DNA of 64,000 nucleotides from Pampus argenteus (taxonomy: Eukaryota > Chordata > Actinopteri > Scombriformes > Stromateidae), in NCBI GenBank assembly GCA_036937835.1, contig CM072862.1, positions 11,436,501-11,500,500 on the forward strand, read 5' to 3'. Below the pieces are notes generated by a model. That model was not told the origin of the DNA. It worked only from the letters and a program-made list of their open reading frames with translations, and did no database searches. Shown piece by piece: positions 34,679 through 46,619 of this stretch. The translations under genes were made by a program, and so were the position numbers. Within the stretch, counting starts at the first letter, position 1; every line of letters starts with the position of its first letter.

Positions 34679-36488
34679 CTGAGAGGAAGAGAGAAGAGCG
34701 GGTTACAAATCACAAATTACTTCCTCTGTTTACATGGGAAGTCTCCCAGTGTTTCCCAATGAGGTTGCAGGATGGTTACATGATTTTGCATAGAAGTGAT
34801 GACATTACTTAAAAGTGAGAATGAGAATATGTGTAATAATAATGTGTGTGTGTGTGTGTTTTAATACATGTAAATATATGCATATAAAAGCGTGTGCTTA
34901 CTGTAATTCTACAAAGGAAACAGACTTTTCACACCTACTCATTGAACATGAGAGTCTGCACTTCACTAGAGAATTTTATAGACGTGTGTGTGTAATGTAT
35001 GTGTACACAGTACACACGGATCATTAAACCAAAGGTAATTCATGTCCTTGTTTCCTGGCTCTCATTGCCCGTATCTTCCGCAAAACCACTTTGTCCATTA
35101 TTATTGATCAAACAGAAAAAGTGCAGGATGACTCATAATGCAGAGGAGAAAAAATAAACCTTGCCAGACAGAGATCAACTGGACCCCAGTAGTTTCAAAA
35201 TGCAAAATAAGGCCCCTCACTCCCACATCGCAGTGGAGGTGTGGGGCACACACATGGTACCAAAAACTGATGAGGATAGAGAGAATAAAAGATTTCTGAT
35301 ACAGAAAAGTGGAAAAGGGCATAAAGAGAAAAAAAATGTATTAATGATCTAAGAGGAGGTTCGGAGGGAAGGAGGAAAGAATCACATCCACATTGACAGT
35401 AAAATGGACACACACATACAAAATTATAACTACATGGGCTCATACAGTGTTTACTGTATGCATTTTCATAGCTGGATACTCATAAACCAGAAGTCCAAAA
35501 ATATAAAAGTAGAGACTTAATAACACTAAACAGCTAATAAATACCAGATATAAACCTGATTGCTTCCTTGTATCAAGGCCAATCTTCTATGTACACTTTT
35601 TTTTTTCTTCATCTGATATGATCCTTTCAGTGTAATAGAATCTGTATAGTGTGCTATTCCCTTTCCATGAATCCAGTAGTTTAAATTAGGTGGTTCAGAG
35701 ACAGGTGCCCTAAAGCTCTGTGCTCCAAACAACTGATGTGTATTCATATGATGTCTTGTGTGTGAACATGCTAGCTTTATCTTATATATTGTATTTTACA
35801 TTGCTATATTGGTCATATAATGCAAATTATGCTATAATAACTTACAGTACCGTATATGTGCTTTGTGACTGTATGACTGATCAGTATATTTTGTTCCTTT
35901 CCGTACATATTTTCATGTATCTGTTTATTTTTACTGTGTAACTTTGTCCATTCGTGAGAGATATACCTGTATGTGCTGGGGTTAAGCAGACTGTGTAAAG
36001 CCAATATGACCAGTATATACATCAAGACAACAAATGGCTCATCCAGGAACATGACACTATATTAACAAGTAAACACTAAACTCACACTATATTGCATTAA
36101 ATAGCCATATTAAACAAGAACATGTTGGCGAAAAAGGCTTTAAAAGTAAAGAAAACATATAATTATTGCTTTTACTGAGACTATTTAGCTCTTGACTTTT
36201 GAATATGTTCATTATACTGTTTTGTAGGACACATTTAAGTGTTGCAATTTGTTTAGACAAAAAAATAACTTACTATTTTTAACTAACTATTTTTTAAATA
36301 TATTTAATAATTTAATGGCATCCACAATCAAATATGTGAGGTAGCCTCTGGGCCCATCCACCATTCACCACCCAACAACAACACAAAAGAGATTGCTTTA
36401 CCAGTTTTAGTCTAGCTGAGCTCAGATACATGAATTTACAACAGACCCAAGCAATATGTTTGGTTTGTAAGTCAAGCAGCTACAGTGA

Positions 36489-36534
36489 CCAATGGCTGTT
36501 CAGAGTAACCACTGAACAACCATTGGTTACTCTG
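36489..36534. repeat. Nested inverted repeats
   Basis: The 15-mers 36489-36503 and 36512-36526 are reverse complements with one mismatch. The 11-mers 36501-36511 (cagagtaacca) and 36524-36534 are exact reverse complements and overlap them. Confidence 0.85.
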
Positions 36535-39500
36535 GCCCTAATAAAAATGTTTTGTTAAAAACTTAAGGTGTTTTGATTTTGCACTGTATTGTTGGGCATC
36601 AAAGCCGTGACTTCTGTATAGCCTGTGATGAAAACCCCTTTTTTTTGTGCAGCTATACTTTCTAGTTCAATGTAAATCTGAGGTCTTTTTGAAGCATTCA
36701 AAATGTTCTAAAATATAGGTGGCAATCCTATCTGCAACATCTTGCAGGTTTTTGCATATCTTGCCACAGGGCATAAATGAGGTGACAAGAGAGACGTTGA
36801 GAGAAATGAGTTTATGACCAAAATGTCACCTGTTTCAATCCCTCGAGTGGCTGCAAAATTCTTTTCGTGATGTGCAATAGACAAGTTCCCGCCCGCATCA
36901 ACTACGGTAAAAACACCCTGGGGCACAGCAGCTAAGCCCCAGTGTTTTCACTGGAGCTGGTTCACTATTTATGAGTCACTGTGGTTGTACTGTAGAGCTC
37001 TATGGTGTGAATGTGTGTATGTGTGTGTGTACATCCGCAGCTGCCTGTAACAGTTTGGCCAAGTTATAGCAGCAAAAAGAGAAGAAAAACAAGGTCAGTG
37101 TATTTAGTTTGAAATGTGCTCACTCAACCTGCCTCTTTGAATTATGTATGTATTGTTTCATTAAGCTGCCATGACAGAAGGGGAAATAACTTTGATATTC
37201 CTAAAACAACACTGTAAGACATCATGCAACAAGTGATAACTCTGTATTGTTGTGTATTGTGTCACATTAGTCCGTTATGGAAATATTTGCAGGGCATTTT
37301 CTTGGGAACTGAATTGGTTGTGCAATTGTCTCCTAATTATTACATATATTACTGTATTTGCTTGATATATGATTATCATTTAGAAAATATACCAAACCAA
37401 AAAAAGATACACGGCAAAGCGCTGGAGCTACAGAGCTTTTTTATTTGCCAATTCAATAGATGAACAGAGATGAAAGACTCGCACTGTCTATTAGGTTTAG
37501 ATGATTGAAGAAAATAAACAAGGTGAACCTAAAGTAACCTGAGTAAAGAATTATCAGCAGCAACATGTGCCATCTGAAATCTGGACCAGTCACGTCTTTC
37601 TACCATCAGAAAAGAAAAGGGCCTTGATAATATCCTACACCTCCACGCCATCTCTTATATTATTACTGCTCAAAAAGATTGACTCTTGAGGTGGAAAATT
37701 CTGAGTGAACCTGTGACACAGTATTAATTCAAGTTGTCTGGCTTTTTTCACCAGCAGTTAAACTGTGTGTCAGTGTGATTCTTGACAGGTTTTTGATCTG
37801 AGTGAATACCCCTGTGGTGAGGACATAGGGAGGCAGGTTACAGGTGCACAGCACCCAACGTTGGTGAACCTCTCAAAAACAGGTGTGAGTGTAAGATGAT
37901 CTAGACACACTTGCAACAATATGTTTGGTATGGTTAAATTCACAATCTTTATCAAATTGATGTGCACATTTATACTGTATATGCGTGTAAGCAGTAAATG
38001 TGTATCGATGTCTTTTTTTTAGTATGATATTATGATATGTATCGCTGCAGAAGCAGCAGCTGCAGCAATTGCACACATTTCAGGAAATGCAAATATTCTA
38101 GTTCTCATTAGGGATCAGTGTATGATTGAATGTTTGATAGTATACAACTCATGTATATTAAACCTACCCATTTATTTAATCCATAACTAATTCAGAATTA
38201 TAATAATATAATTATACTTATATAATGAATATTAGAACTCTTGAGGCTAATTTTTAGTAGTAATTTTATACTAAATATTATATTTTTGGGTGTTGATTTG
38301 AATGTGTTATACATTTAGTTGCTTTCATATTAGTTGTAAAATGGCAATACGATTGAGATTCCCTTCCAGCTATGACTGTGTGTCAGTGACAAACAGGGTG
38401 AGCAATTTATGTTCAGTGAATCTACCTCAGATTAATACAAGGTGTTTAAACATCTTGTTGTGCATTAGTCATGCCTTATTGAAGCATTTATGTGATTATT
38501 TTTCAAACATCATAAACATATTGAGTCATTAAACATTCTGAGATTTAATTTTAAGGTTTTTAGTGGTTATCTTTGAGTATTTTGAAGGAGCACACTCAAG
38601 ACTGGGTTCTTTAAATGGACTCTAGAGGACAAAGAGGAGGAGAATCCAGGCTTTTATCAACCTGAGAGAGAGTTAATCCTCAGTGAGAGGCTGACTCCAC
38701 AGAGTACAGGAAGCAATTCATTCCTCTTATAGACTTTACGCAGTACATCCTCTCATCTAATCTCTTTTTTAACAGATTGCAATCGCTGTAATGAAAGAGG
38801 TGCACAGAGGCTCAACAAACTAGTTTACAGATGCATGTTTCCACTAATACAAGAGTGCACACAAAGTCGTGCACACACACAGACATGCTTGTATTCTCTT
38901 AAATGTGCATGCCAGAACACACATACTAATGGGCTATCTCTTCAGCTAACTTTACTAGTGATGGCTCTCAAGCTGACAAGAAATTTCACTGGTGTAACAG
39001 TTGCAATCAGCACATAAATAGCACTGTCCAATCCCATTGTATCAAATCACAACACTGGGAGAGTAAACCTCTGTGGGCCTGAAGAGATTTTCTAAGTATG
39101 AACTTGCCTCCATGGAAAGTGTTTTGCTTCATAATTTGTCTGTTTGGTAAATGCAGTTACAATGATATTAAAATTCAATGCTGTAATAAAATAAAGGCAC
39201 AATCTAAATGTAGCTGAGAAAAAAATGAATGGACACTTGACCAATGACAATCAATAGAAGATTAATTGTGAAAATCATACATCATGTCCAGGCAGCAGAG
39301 GAGAGCACTGGTTAGAATAGTGGGGAATTGAACAGCTGTGTCTTAATTGATTGCACGCATGACGTCAGGCACACTGAAGGAAACACCTGTGGGCATAGTT
39401 CCTCACAAGGTCAAGCACATGGTCTCTCAGATCCAATTATCCCTTAGTTTTGTCTCCATTACACATTTCATCATGTGAATGCTCGCCGAATGCTTTACAT

Positions 39501-42500
39501 ATTTTTTCTTCATTCTATTGAATGATTGTAGCGCTAATTTGTCCAATAATTCAATAAATAAACAACTAAACAAATACAATTCCATGAACAAGAAAGGGTA
39601 AAAGTATTGTGCAGAGAAAGTCTACGAGTAAAAAGAGAAAACAGAACACTAAAAGTGAAGCGGGTGGTTGGGGGGTGATGGGGGAGATGGGGTGGGGGGC
39701 ACTGAGGATTTGAGAATTATAGCTTCAATTTCCTGCGGATGCGTGGGTGACGGCAACGGTGGGATCAGCCAGCGCTCTTCCCAAAGTAATGGGATTTATG
39801 TGCAGCACAGCAGTTTACAACCAGGTAACAAATGCCTCCCTATTCCACGCTTACGCTTTTTCACTCTCTCCTTTTTCTCTCTGTCAGTTTGTCACCTCTG
39901 TATCTTCAGTGTCTGTCTTTCTACCTTCCCCCTGTCTCTATACCTGCTTCTCATTCTACCTGCTTTCTGCATTTTTTTTGCTCACTGAGTTTTCTCTCTG
40001 TGACTTGCTTCCACTCTCACTATTACACTATGTTATCTGTGTCAGACTTACTTACCGTGAGATAAAGGCAGAGGAGTTATTAGGGGTAATCAGATACATA
40101 CAGAGATGCATGAGACAGCAACAGCAAAATGATCTATGTTTTAGTTTGTGTTTTGTGCCAATAGTAGTTGTTGCCTACAATATGTCAGTCAAAGAACTGA
40201 CAGTCCAGAAGGTATAATATCCAGAAAGGTTTGATCCTCAGTACCAACAGGAGGAAATGTTCCAGGTGCAGTCCAGAAAAAGGAGGCTTGGTAGGATTAC
40301 CTTTACAGTGGCCATAGCACAGGAGTACTGATATGATGTTAATTTCACCCTGAAATAAAAGCTAAAACACTTTTTATTCATCATATTTAAATAGCAATTT
40401 GAAGCGGTTTTGTTATAAATGTATGTGAAACTTTATGAATAGGAAAAGGCACTTCTGAAAAGAAGCTGCATGCTCAGCCAAATGTCCTTGGATAATTAAA
40501 GCAATATGTTTTACAACAGGAAAGGCCAAACACAAAGGGCACAGAATAAAATTTTGAGATTCTTAGTCTCTTTCGATTATTTTACTAAAATGATCGAAGC
40601 AGCCTTACAAACAATTGATGAATAATAATAATGATGATTCTTGCCAGTAGTTTAGCTTAAATCCAGTTCAAGAAATGTCAGTTCAGGAACTGAACAGTGC
40701 AGTGATTCCTGCGGCAGGTCTTCAATCTAAAACTGTACGGCCAATACACGGATGCTCTCCTGGTTAACTCGTATAGAAACAAATTCAGCAAAGTTTTATA
40801 AGTTTATAGTTTTAAACAAAGATTCACAGCTAGAAAGGACAATGTGTATTTTGCTCTATTTTCACTACTTTTTCAGATCCTCTCTCTCTTTCACATAACC
40901 ACTCTCATACAAGGATTACAGTCTTACATAAAACAGATTGCACAGATGCCATACAATGTCCTACCACAGAGGTCTTATAGTACTAAGGATTATTGTAGAT
41001 TGCCCATTGATCCTCAACTTTTCAAGGGGGAATTCATAGGCAATAGGATTTGTCACCTATTGATCTAATCACCAGTATATTACACACTTGTACAAGCGAC
41101 ATGCTATTTGGAAGGTGTACTGCAGTAAGAGTTACAGTCATCAATAAAGGACTGAATCAACTCTTCCATCGTTCAGATTTACTGGCTAACTCAAATGTTG
41201 TCAACAGCTTTAAATCACTGTGCATGTGCGAGTGTGTGTTTGTGTGTATTTGATCCAGCATACCTGTCATCTACATTATTCAGGAATTTATTACAGCATT
41301 GATTGGTTTTCTTTTTCTTGTCTTTTAATTTAATTTAATTTAATTTTCTTTTCTTATCGTTTTTTTATTATTATTTATTTGTGCACGTTTCATTTATGAT
41401 AACAGCAGAAATCAGTCTTTGTATTTCCAAAGTAGCACCTAGTTTGACACTGCGCACCACAATAAAGAAGTATAAGCACTTAAATCCAACAACTAATCTA
41501 ACTCCACTAATCCATCAACTGCTTGTGCATGTCGTCTGTCTTTGTCTTTTGGATGTGCTCTTCTTCGGTGAACTGATTTAGTAGTATAGTGATTATGCAC
41601 ACAAATGTAGTGTTCAGACATTAGGCGATTTAAGTTTAATATAAGTCATCTGCAGGAGCCCAGTGCTAGAAAACCTTATGGTAGGTTTAGCTTCAAATGA
41701 ACTTGAAAGAAATGATTGAAGAAGTGAAAGAAATGATTAACCTAATTTACTCAGTATGGAGGAATTAATCTCTTGTCACACAGGTTAATTATTGATATTT
41801 TTGTTTTTATTGTCTGAGATTTCTGTCATTGCACTGCAACTGCATTCCCTGTAATTCACTTATTCTCACAACACTATAGTGCATGCATATAGTATGCATG
41901 GTATGCATGTTTTCTTGTTTTTGACAAGTAAAATGTGGGAAAATTCCAAATTGTTAGTTATGGTGGAGACATTGTAATTCAATCAAATGTTTTGTTTCAT
42001 CCCTCTACATGTCCCGGTCTTATTCCATTAACCCCTGTACTTCACCATTTTAAATAACATGACAAGCCCTGGGAGGATTGCCTCCATGTTCTTTTTATGA
42101 GAGGCAGGGGAAGAGGATTTGGCTGCTACCGTCAGTAAGTGGAGGACACAAGCCCCGTACTCAAATCCCAGGCTGGGATTATGATATAAAAATCAATCAA
42201 TCCCCTTGTCCTAGCACGGTGAATCAGCGGTGATGGCATGACCTAGTTGGATGGATCTAATCTAAGCGGTGACTGACGCCACAAGGACAAAAGGGAGCAA
42301 AATACACTTGTTAAATAAATATTATAGAGGATAAAAACAAAGCAGCAACTCACTGTTCTCCTTTTGTACAATCTCTCTATCTCTGTCCATCTGTTTATTT
42401 CTGTCTCTTTGGCATCTATGTATCTTTTTTTTAATTTTCTTTTTCCCGGATCTCTTTTGTAATTTACTTTTTTCTTTCGGTTTATTGTCACTTGTTAATT

Positions 42501-42910
42501 TCAGTGTTCCTTTTTGAGGTCTGAGTCTAGAGGTGTGAGATAACATCGTTATGTCTGCACCCGTCTGAAAAGCACAGTCCATGACCCTGGTTTACTTTAT
42601 TTCCTCTCTGCCTCTTTATTTTTATATATTATCTCAGAATGTGTTGAAATGTGTTCAGGCTCAACTCTAACAAACTAGCTAACCTTCAATATATAATTAC
42701 TCAATATATTAATTCATTTATCCTTTATTTACAGATAAATGTTGGCTAGAGGAAGTTTTAAAAACAGCTGTAGGTTTAGGCCTATTTTTCACAGTATTTG
42801 GTTCTCCATGTATCCATATTTCAAAACATAAAAGATAGGGAGGTGCGTTTACAGTGCTGCATTTTTGTGAAAACGTTAGCAGTTAGTAACTTATAATGAA
42901 GCAAGAAAAA

Positions 42911-42934
42911 CAACAACAACAACAACAACAACAA
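42911..42934. repeat. (CAA)8 microsatellite
   Basis: Uninterrupted CAA triplets. Confidence 0.95.
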
Positions 42935-43051
42935 TACATAGGATTTTCATGAAATGCCACTCCTTCTATCCTCTACTCCATCATCTGCCAGTTTATCCCA
43001 TCAGGTATCTGAGCTCAGGGGAGCAGATTTGGCAGTGGAGACAGACGTACG

Positions 43052-43079
43052 TACACACACACACACACACACACACACT
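43052..43079. repeat. (CA)14 microsatellite
   Basis: Uninterrupted CA dinucleotides. Confidence 0.95.
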
Positions 43080-45132
43080 AAGCAGTGTGTTTTCTGTCAC
43101 TCTGTGAGGCTATGAGGTCCAGACAGATTGGCTGTTCTGGCAAGTCTCTGAGCCCTTATGCCAGCACCACATAGACACTTAATGGTGTGGTTTTGTGTAT
43201 CTGTGTGTGTGTGCGTGCGCATGTGTTGACTGAGCCAGAAGGATACAATTGATCTCAACCACAGCAGTCCAAAAGAAGAGGAGAGAAAGAGGTGGATGAG
43301 AGTGAAGACGTTACATACAGCAGGAATATTAAGTTTGTGTTCCGTTGATTTACAAAACCTTGTTTTAAATTTTAAAATCGGTTACACCTAATGCTCACCT
43401 GAAGGATACCACTGCTTAATGCAGAATCTCTGAGTATTATTATGAATATACACAGTTTATTTTAACCTCCGTTTTAACCTCCGTTCTTGTTTTGTTTTTG
43501 TTTTTTTGGTCACTCGCAATTAAAAGCACTTTCCTTTAAATATAATCCATCATTTATTATCTCTGCTCCTATGTGCTGTCTGCTTTAATGTGAGCTACAG
43601 TACATTCACCTGGGCCTGATTTATTTGTGCCACTGTTTCCATAACATTTTAGGAAGCCTTGTCTCTCATTTTTTGTCTGATTCATTCACGGTCTTTCATT
43701 TCCTGCTGTCTGTCTGTCAGCGCATCTTTATTCTTTCACAGAGATGCCTAACTCTCTTTCCTCTCCACTCTTCATCACAGAGTTTGTTCTCTAATTTTTT
43801 TTTAATCTTCCCTACCTTCAGCTTACTTTAGATGTCTCTTGAGAAATTTAGATAAAAAAAATAAACCATGGTTGTCATAAATATGTAGAAAAAACATAAT
43901 GTCTTTCATCTTTAATGTGACTAGTAACTCATCAATAAAAACATAAAAAATATGCATTTAACATGATAATACATCATTTGTGATATTTTCTCTTTATCAT
44001 TATTACTGAGAATCTAAACTTTAAAATGACATTGCTAGATATTACTATGGATCCACCTCTTTGCTGCACTTGCTATCTTATCTTTTTCTGCACCACATTC
44101 ACATTCAGTTATGGGACCTGAACTGCACAAAATGTGAACAGTCTTTAACAGGTTGGGTTAACTGACTTGCTCAAAAGCACATCAGTGTCAAGGGAGCATT
44201 AATCATTATCTATCAAATTCAGCTGTGGCATATATATTAAAAATAATAAAACAGCTGTTTGTTCACCAGGCTTCTCAGACCTGTAGCCTCTATTTAGCTA
44301 AAACAATCATTGCAATCTCACTGTTTACACATTTTTGCCGCATATTTAAACAGACCTACTGACCATATAAATGACAGGATTAAGACAAGACATATACTGA
44401 ACAGTCAAATTCACTACTCTCACTTAGTCCATGATAAAGCTTTATAGCTTTATAGGAAGTATGTTTAATTAAATTTGACAACAGGTGCCATCCAAATGAT
44501 TACAACTGATATAAATTAAATACAGTATAACCAACAATGATTTTTAAAGGAACACAATAAAGTATTTATTGTCTACAAAGATGGGCTGGCGTTTAGGAAA
44601 TGAGGCAAGATGAGAGGCAATGAAAGAGAGAAAAGAAACACACTGTGAAAGGATCCAAAAAATAACTGCTGGAGCATTAAGGCTTTCAGTCTAACCCTAA
44701 TGATGGGGTTGTCAATGACAACAATGCTGTCATTAGTAAGAGTTGCCAGACGATGGAGTGGAGATGGACATAGAGGTGTAGAGTGAATTGGAGATAACAG
44801 CGAGTGTGACAACTGAATTACAGCTGAAGACCCCGAGATGAGCTCTCAGCAACAGAAAAACAAGATAGATAGACAATATAGCACGTTGGGAGGCAGGCGA
44901 GAAGAGAGAGAGCACGGGAGCAAAGTCAAAGGAAGAGGTAAAACACATGAGAAAAGTAGAAGGGATGGAAGACATTTTAACAATGTGAAAAACAATGTGA
45001 AAAAGAGACAGACAGCGAGACGTTCCTGATGCCATGACACAGAAAAGTTAGCTGAGACGAGAGAATCAAAGGAGGAGTTCTGTGTTTTAGTCCCTTGTGT
45101 GTTATCAAAACAGGATCACAAAAACAACTTAC

Positions 45133-45265
45133 TAGTGGCATTTGTGAGTCTGAAGGTGACCGACTTATCTTCAATGTTACACACATTGCGGACAGACACC
45201 TGGCAGGTGTAATCAGCAAAGTCCTTGGGTCTTAAGTTTTTCAGCTTCAGCACCTTGGTCTCACC
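45133..45265 (-). CDS. mdga1: mdga1 exon: end of Ig domain 2
   Basis: This 133-nt exon follows the acceptor ...catctag and ends ACTA|GTAAGT. It enters in phase 0 and leaves in phase 1. It reads GETKVLKLKNLRPKDFADYT, then the F-strand cysteine and QVSVRNVCNIEDKSVTFRLT, closing the Ig2 fold begun in the exon 1.16 kb upstream. It is too short to show as a long open frame and was found by reading the reverse strand downstream of the first Ig2 exon. The split of Ig2 between two exons contrasts with the one-exon Ig3 to Ig6 domains. Confidence 0.93.
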
Positions 45266-46422
45266 CTAGATGGGACAAAACACATACACTCAATGACATG
45301 ATGAAGTAGGATAACATATTTTACCACATAATCTTTTTTTTTAAATAAACATACATCTGATGTGACCATGTTTATATTGCATAACATGTAACATTGTATG
45401 AATGAGAAAACTTCAAGCTCTTTATTTTAATATTTTCCAAACTGGTTTCTATTCTTGTGTAGAAGTCGCTTCAATTTTTGTTGAGCTGCATTATGATAAG
45501 CAGAGTCAGAGACACACTGAGATGATCACACATCACACACATGCACGTACGCATGTGTTTGAATGTCTCACATGTCCTGATTATCTACTGAAGCATCTCA
45601 GATCTACATGTGAAGTAATATTACTGATAAATCCTAAATGGCTTTTGCATGAGACGGTGACGATCAGGAAAATCAGACTGATTTGACTGCCACTGCAATA
45701 ATAAAGGCTGCGCTTCACTATGCTTCTTACACGCTGTCTCGGATGCACAGAAGTAGTCGCACATCTCTTTCAACACCACTGATGATTTTTCAGATCAGGA
45801 ATTTGTGTGATACTGTTTAACAGTCTGTCTGTTACAATAGATGCTGTGCTAACAGTGTCTTATAGGCAATCTTGGGAAGAGCTCTGCTGCCTGGCTAATT
45901 GAACTCAAGGGAATCTGTGTTGTGGCTGGCTGATGCTTTGATAAGTGGAGAAAAAAGGGAGCAATTGTGCCTGTACACTTAGACTGGGAGATCAGGCTGG
46001 GGTATTGATGATTATTTGTTTACTGTAACTGACTGGATGACTGACTGACTTGCTAGTATCTACCTGACTGAAAGCTTTTTGACAGAATTGACATATGCAA
46101 TAAAAAACATTCCAGATATCAAACAAATAGATACCTGTGTCTGAACATAATCTCATTATTTGTTCAATTTGATTGTGACCCTGAAGTGTCAGATAGGAAA
46201 TAATGCCAACAGTAGGAATAAAAAAAAAAGTCGAGAGATGGGAGATTCAGTGTGAAATATTTTCTCAAGATAAGAATAAAACTTGTGGAGACTTAAAAAA
46301 AAAATAGGATACAATTCAGCAGGGAGAGATTTAGAGATGTAAGGAACTTCGTGAAGAGAGGAGCAAAAAGCAGGGAGCAACTGCACATCTGGTGTATGTG
46401 TGCTGTGTATGTTCATGTGTAC
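45266..46422 (-). other. mdga1: Intron inside Ig2
   Basis: A 1.16-kb intron. The stretch at 45880-46010 has the dense, low-repeat, AT-core look of a conserved noncoding element. No repeats of note. Confidence 0.7.
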
Positions 46423-46619
46423 CTGAGTGTAAAGTGGCTCGTAGATGTCCACTCCATTGTCCTTGCTCTGTTCAATGAGCATGTTCCCACGTTTCCAGAT
46501 GAATCGAGCAGGAGGGTTGGAGTTGACGGTGCAGCGCAGGAACACTGTCTTCTCCTGGTAGTAACTGCCACGCACATCACTGATGGTCTGGTGCACCGTT
46601 AACACTGGTGTGTCGAGGT
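46423..46619 (-). CDS. mdga1: mdga1 exon: start of Ig domain 2
   Basis: The exon begins after ...ctttgcag and ends CAG|GTACAC. It is 197 nt, enters in phase 1 and leaves in phase 0. The translation contains LDTPVLTVHQTISDVRG, the B-strand cysteine in TVFLRCTVNS, the core tryptophan in FIWKRG, and NGVDIYEPLYTQ, nearly identical to mammalian MDGA1 Ig2. The first codon would be completed by a T from the upstream exon to give the conserved Tyr of the Ig1-Ig2 linker. In mammals Ig1-Ig2 forms the main neuroligin-binding surface. The donor is weak, with C rather than G at intron position +5 (GTACAC). The plus-strand reading frame across this exon is a shadow. Confidence 0.93.

Larger units (their letters stand above)
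34679..45132 (-). other. mdga1: Intron between Ig2 and Ig3
   Basis: A 10.5-kb intron. It holds a nested inverted repeat at 36489-36534, a (TTTAA)n run near 41325-41346, (CAA)8 at 42911-42934 and (CA)n at 43052-43079. No coding sequence could be supported on either strand. Confidence 0.75.
2071..46619 (-). other. mdga1: mdga1 gene, partial (13 internal exons)
   Basis: This is the extent of the recognised part of a minus-strand gene encoding a GPI-anchored Ig/FN3/MAM cell-surface protein. Every exon junction has AG/GT borders and the reading phases agree across all thirteen exons, giving about 802 codons against roughly 955 residues in the mammalian protein. Family knowledge: MDGA1 binds neuroligin-2 through its first Ig domains, blocks neurexin binding, and limits inhibitory synapse formation. 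MDGA1 is chosen over MDGA2 because Ig2, Ig4 and the first MAM exon resemble remembered mammalian MDGA1 much more. A short insertion in the second MAM exon is more like MDGA2. The signal peptide, Ig1 and the GPI-signal exon are not in the window or were not found. No promoter or CpG island was seen. Confidence 0.88.

Noticed and set aside
34398..34812. Plus-strand open frames across Ig3
   Set aside because: They are antisense shadows of the Ig3 exon. The same holds for plus frames over Ig6 (27283-27534), Ig2 (46351-46602) and MAM part 3 (12485-12760).
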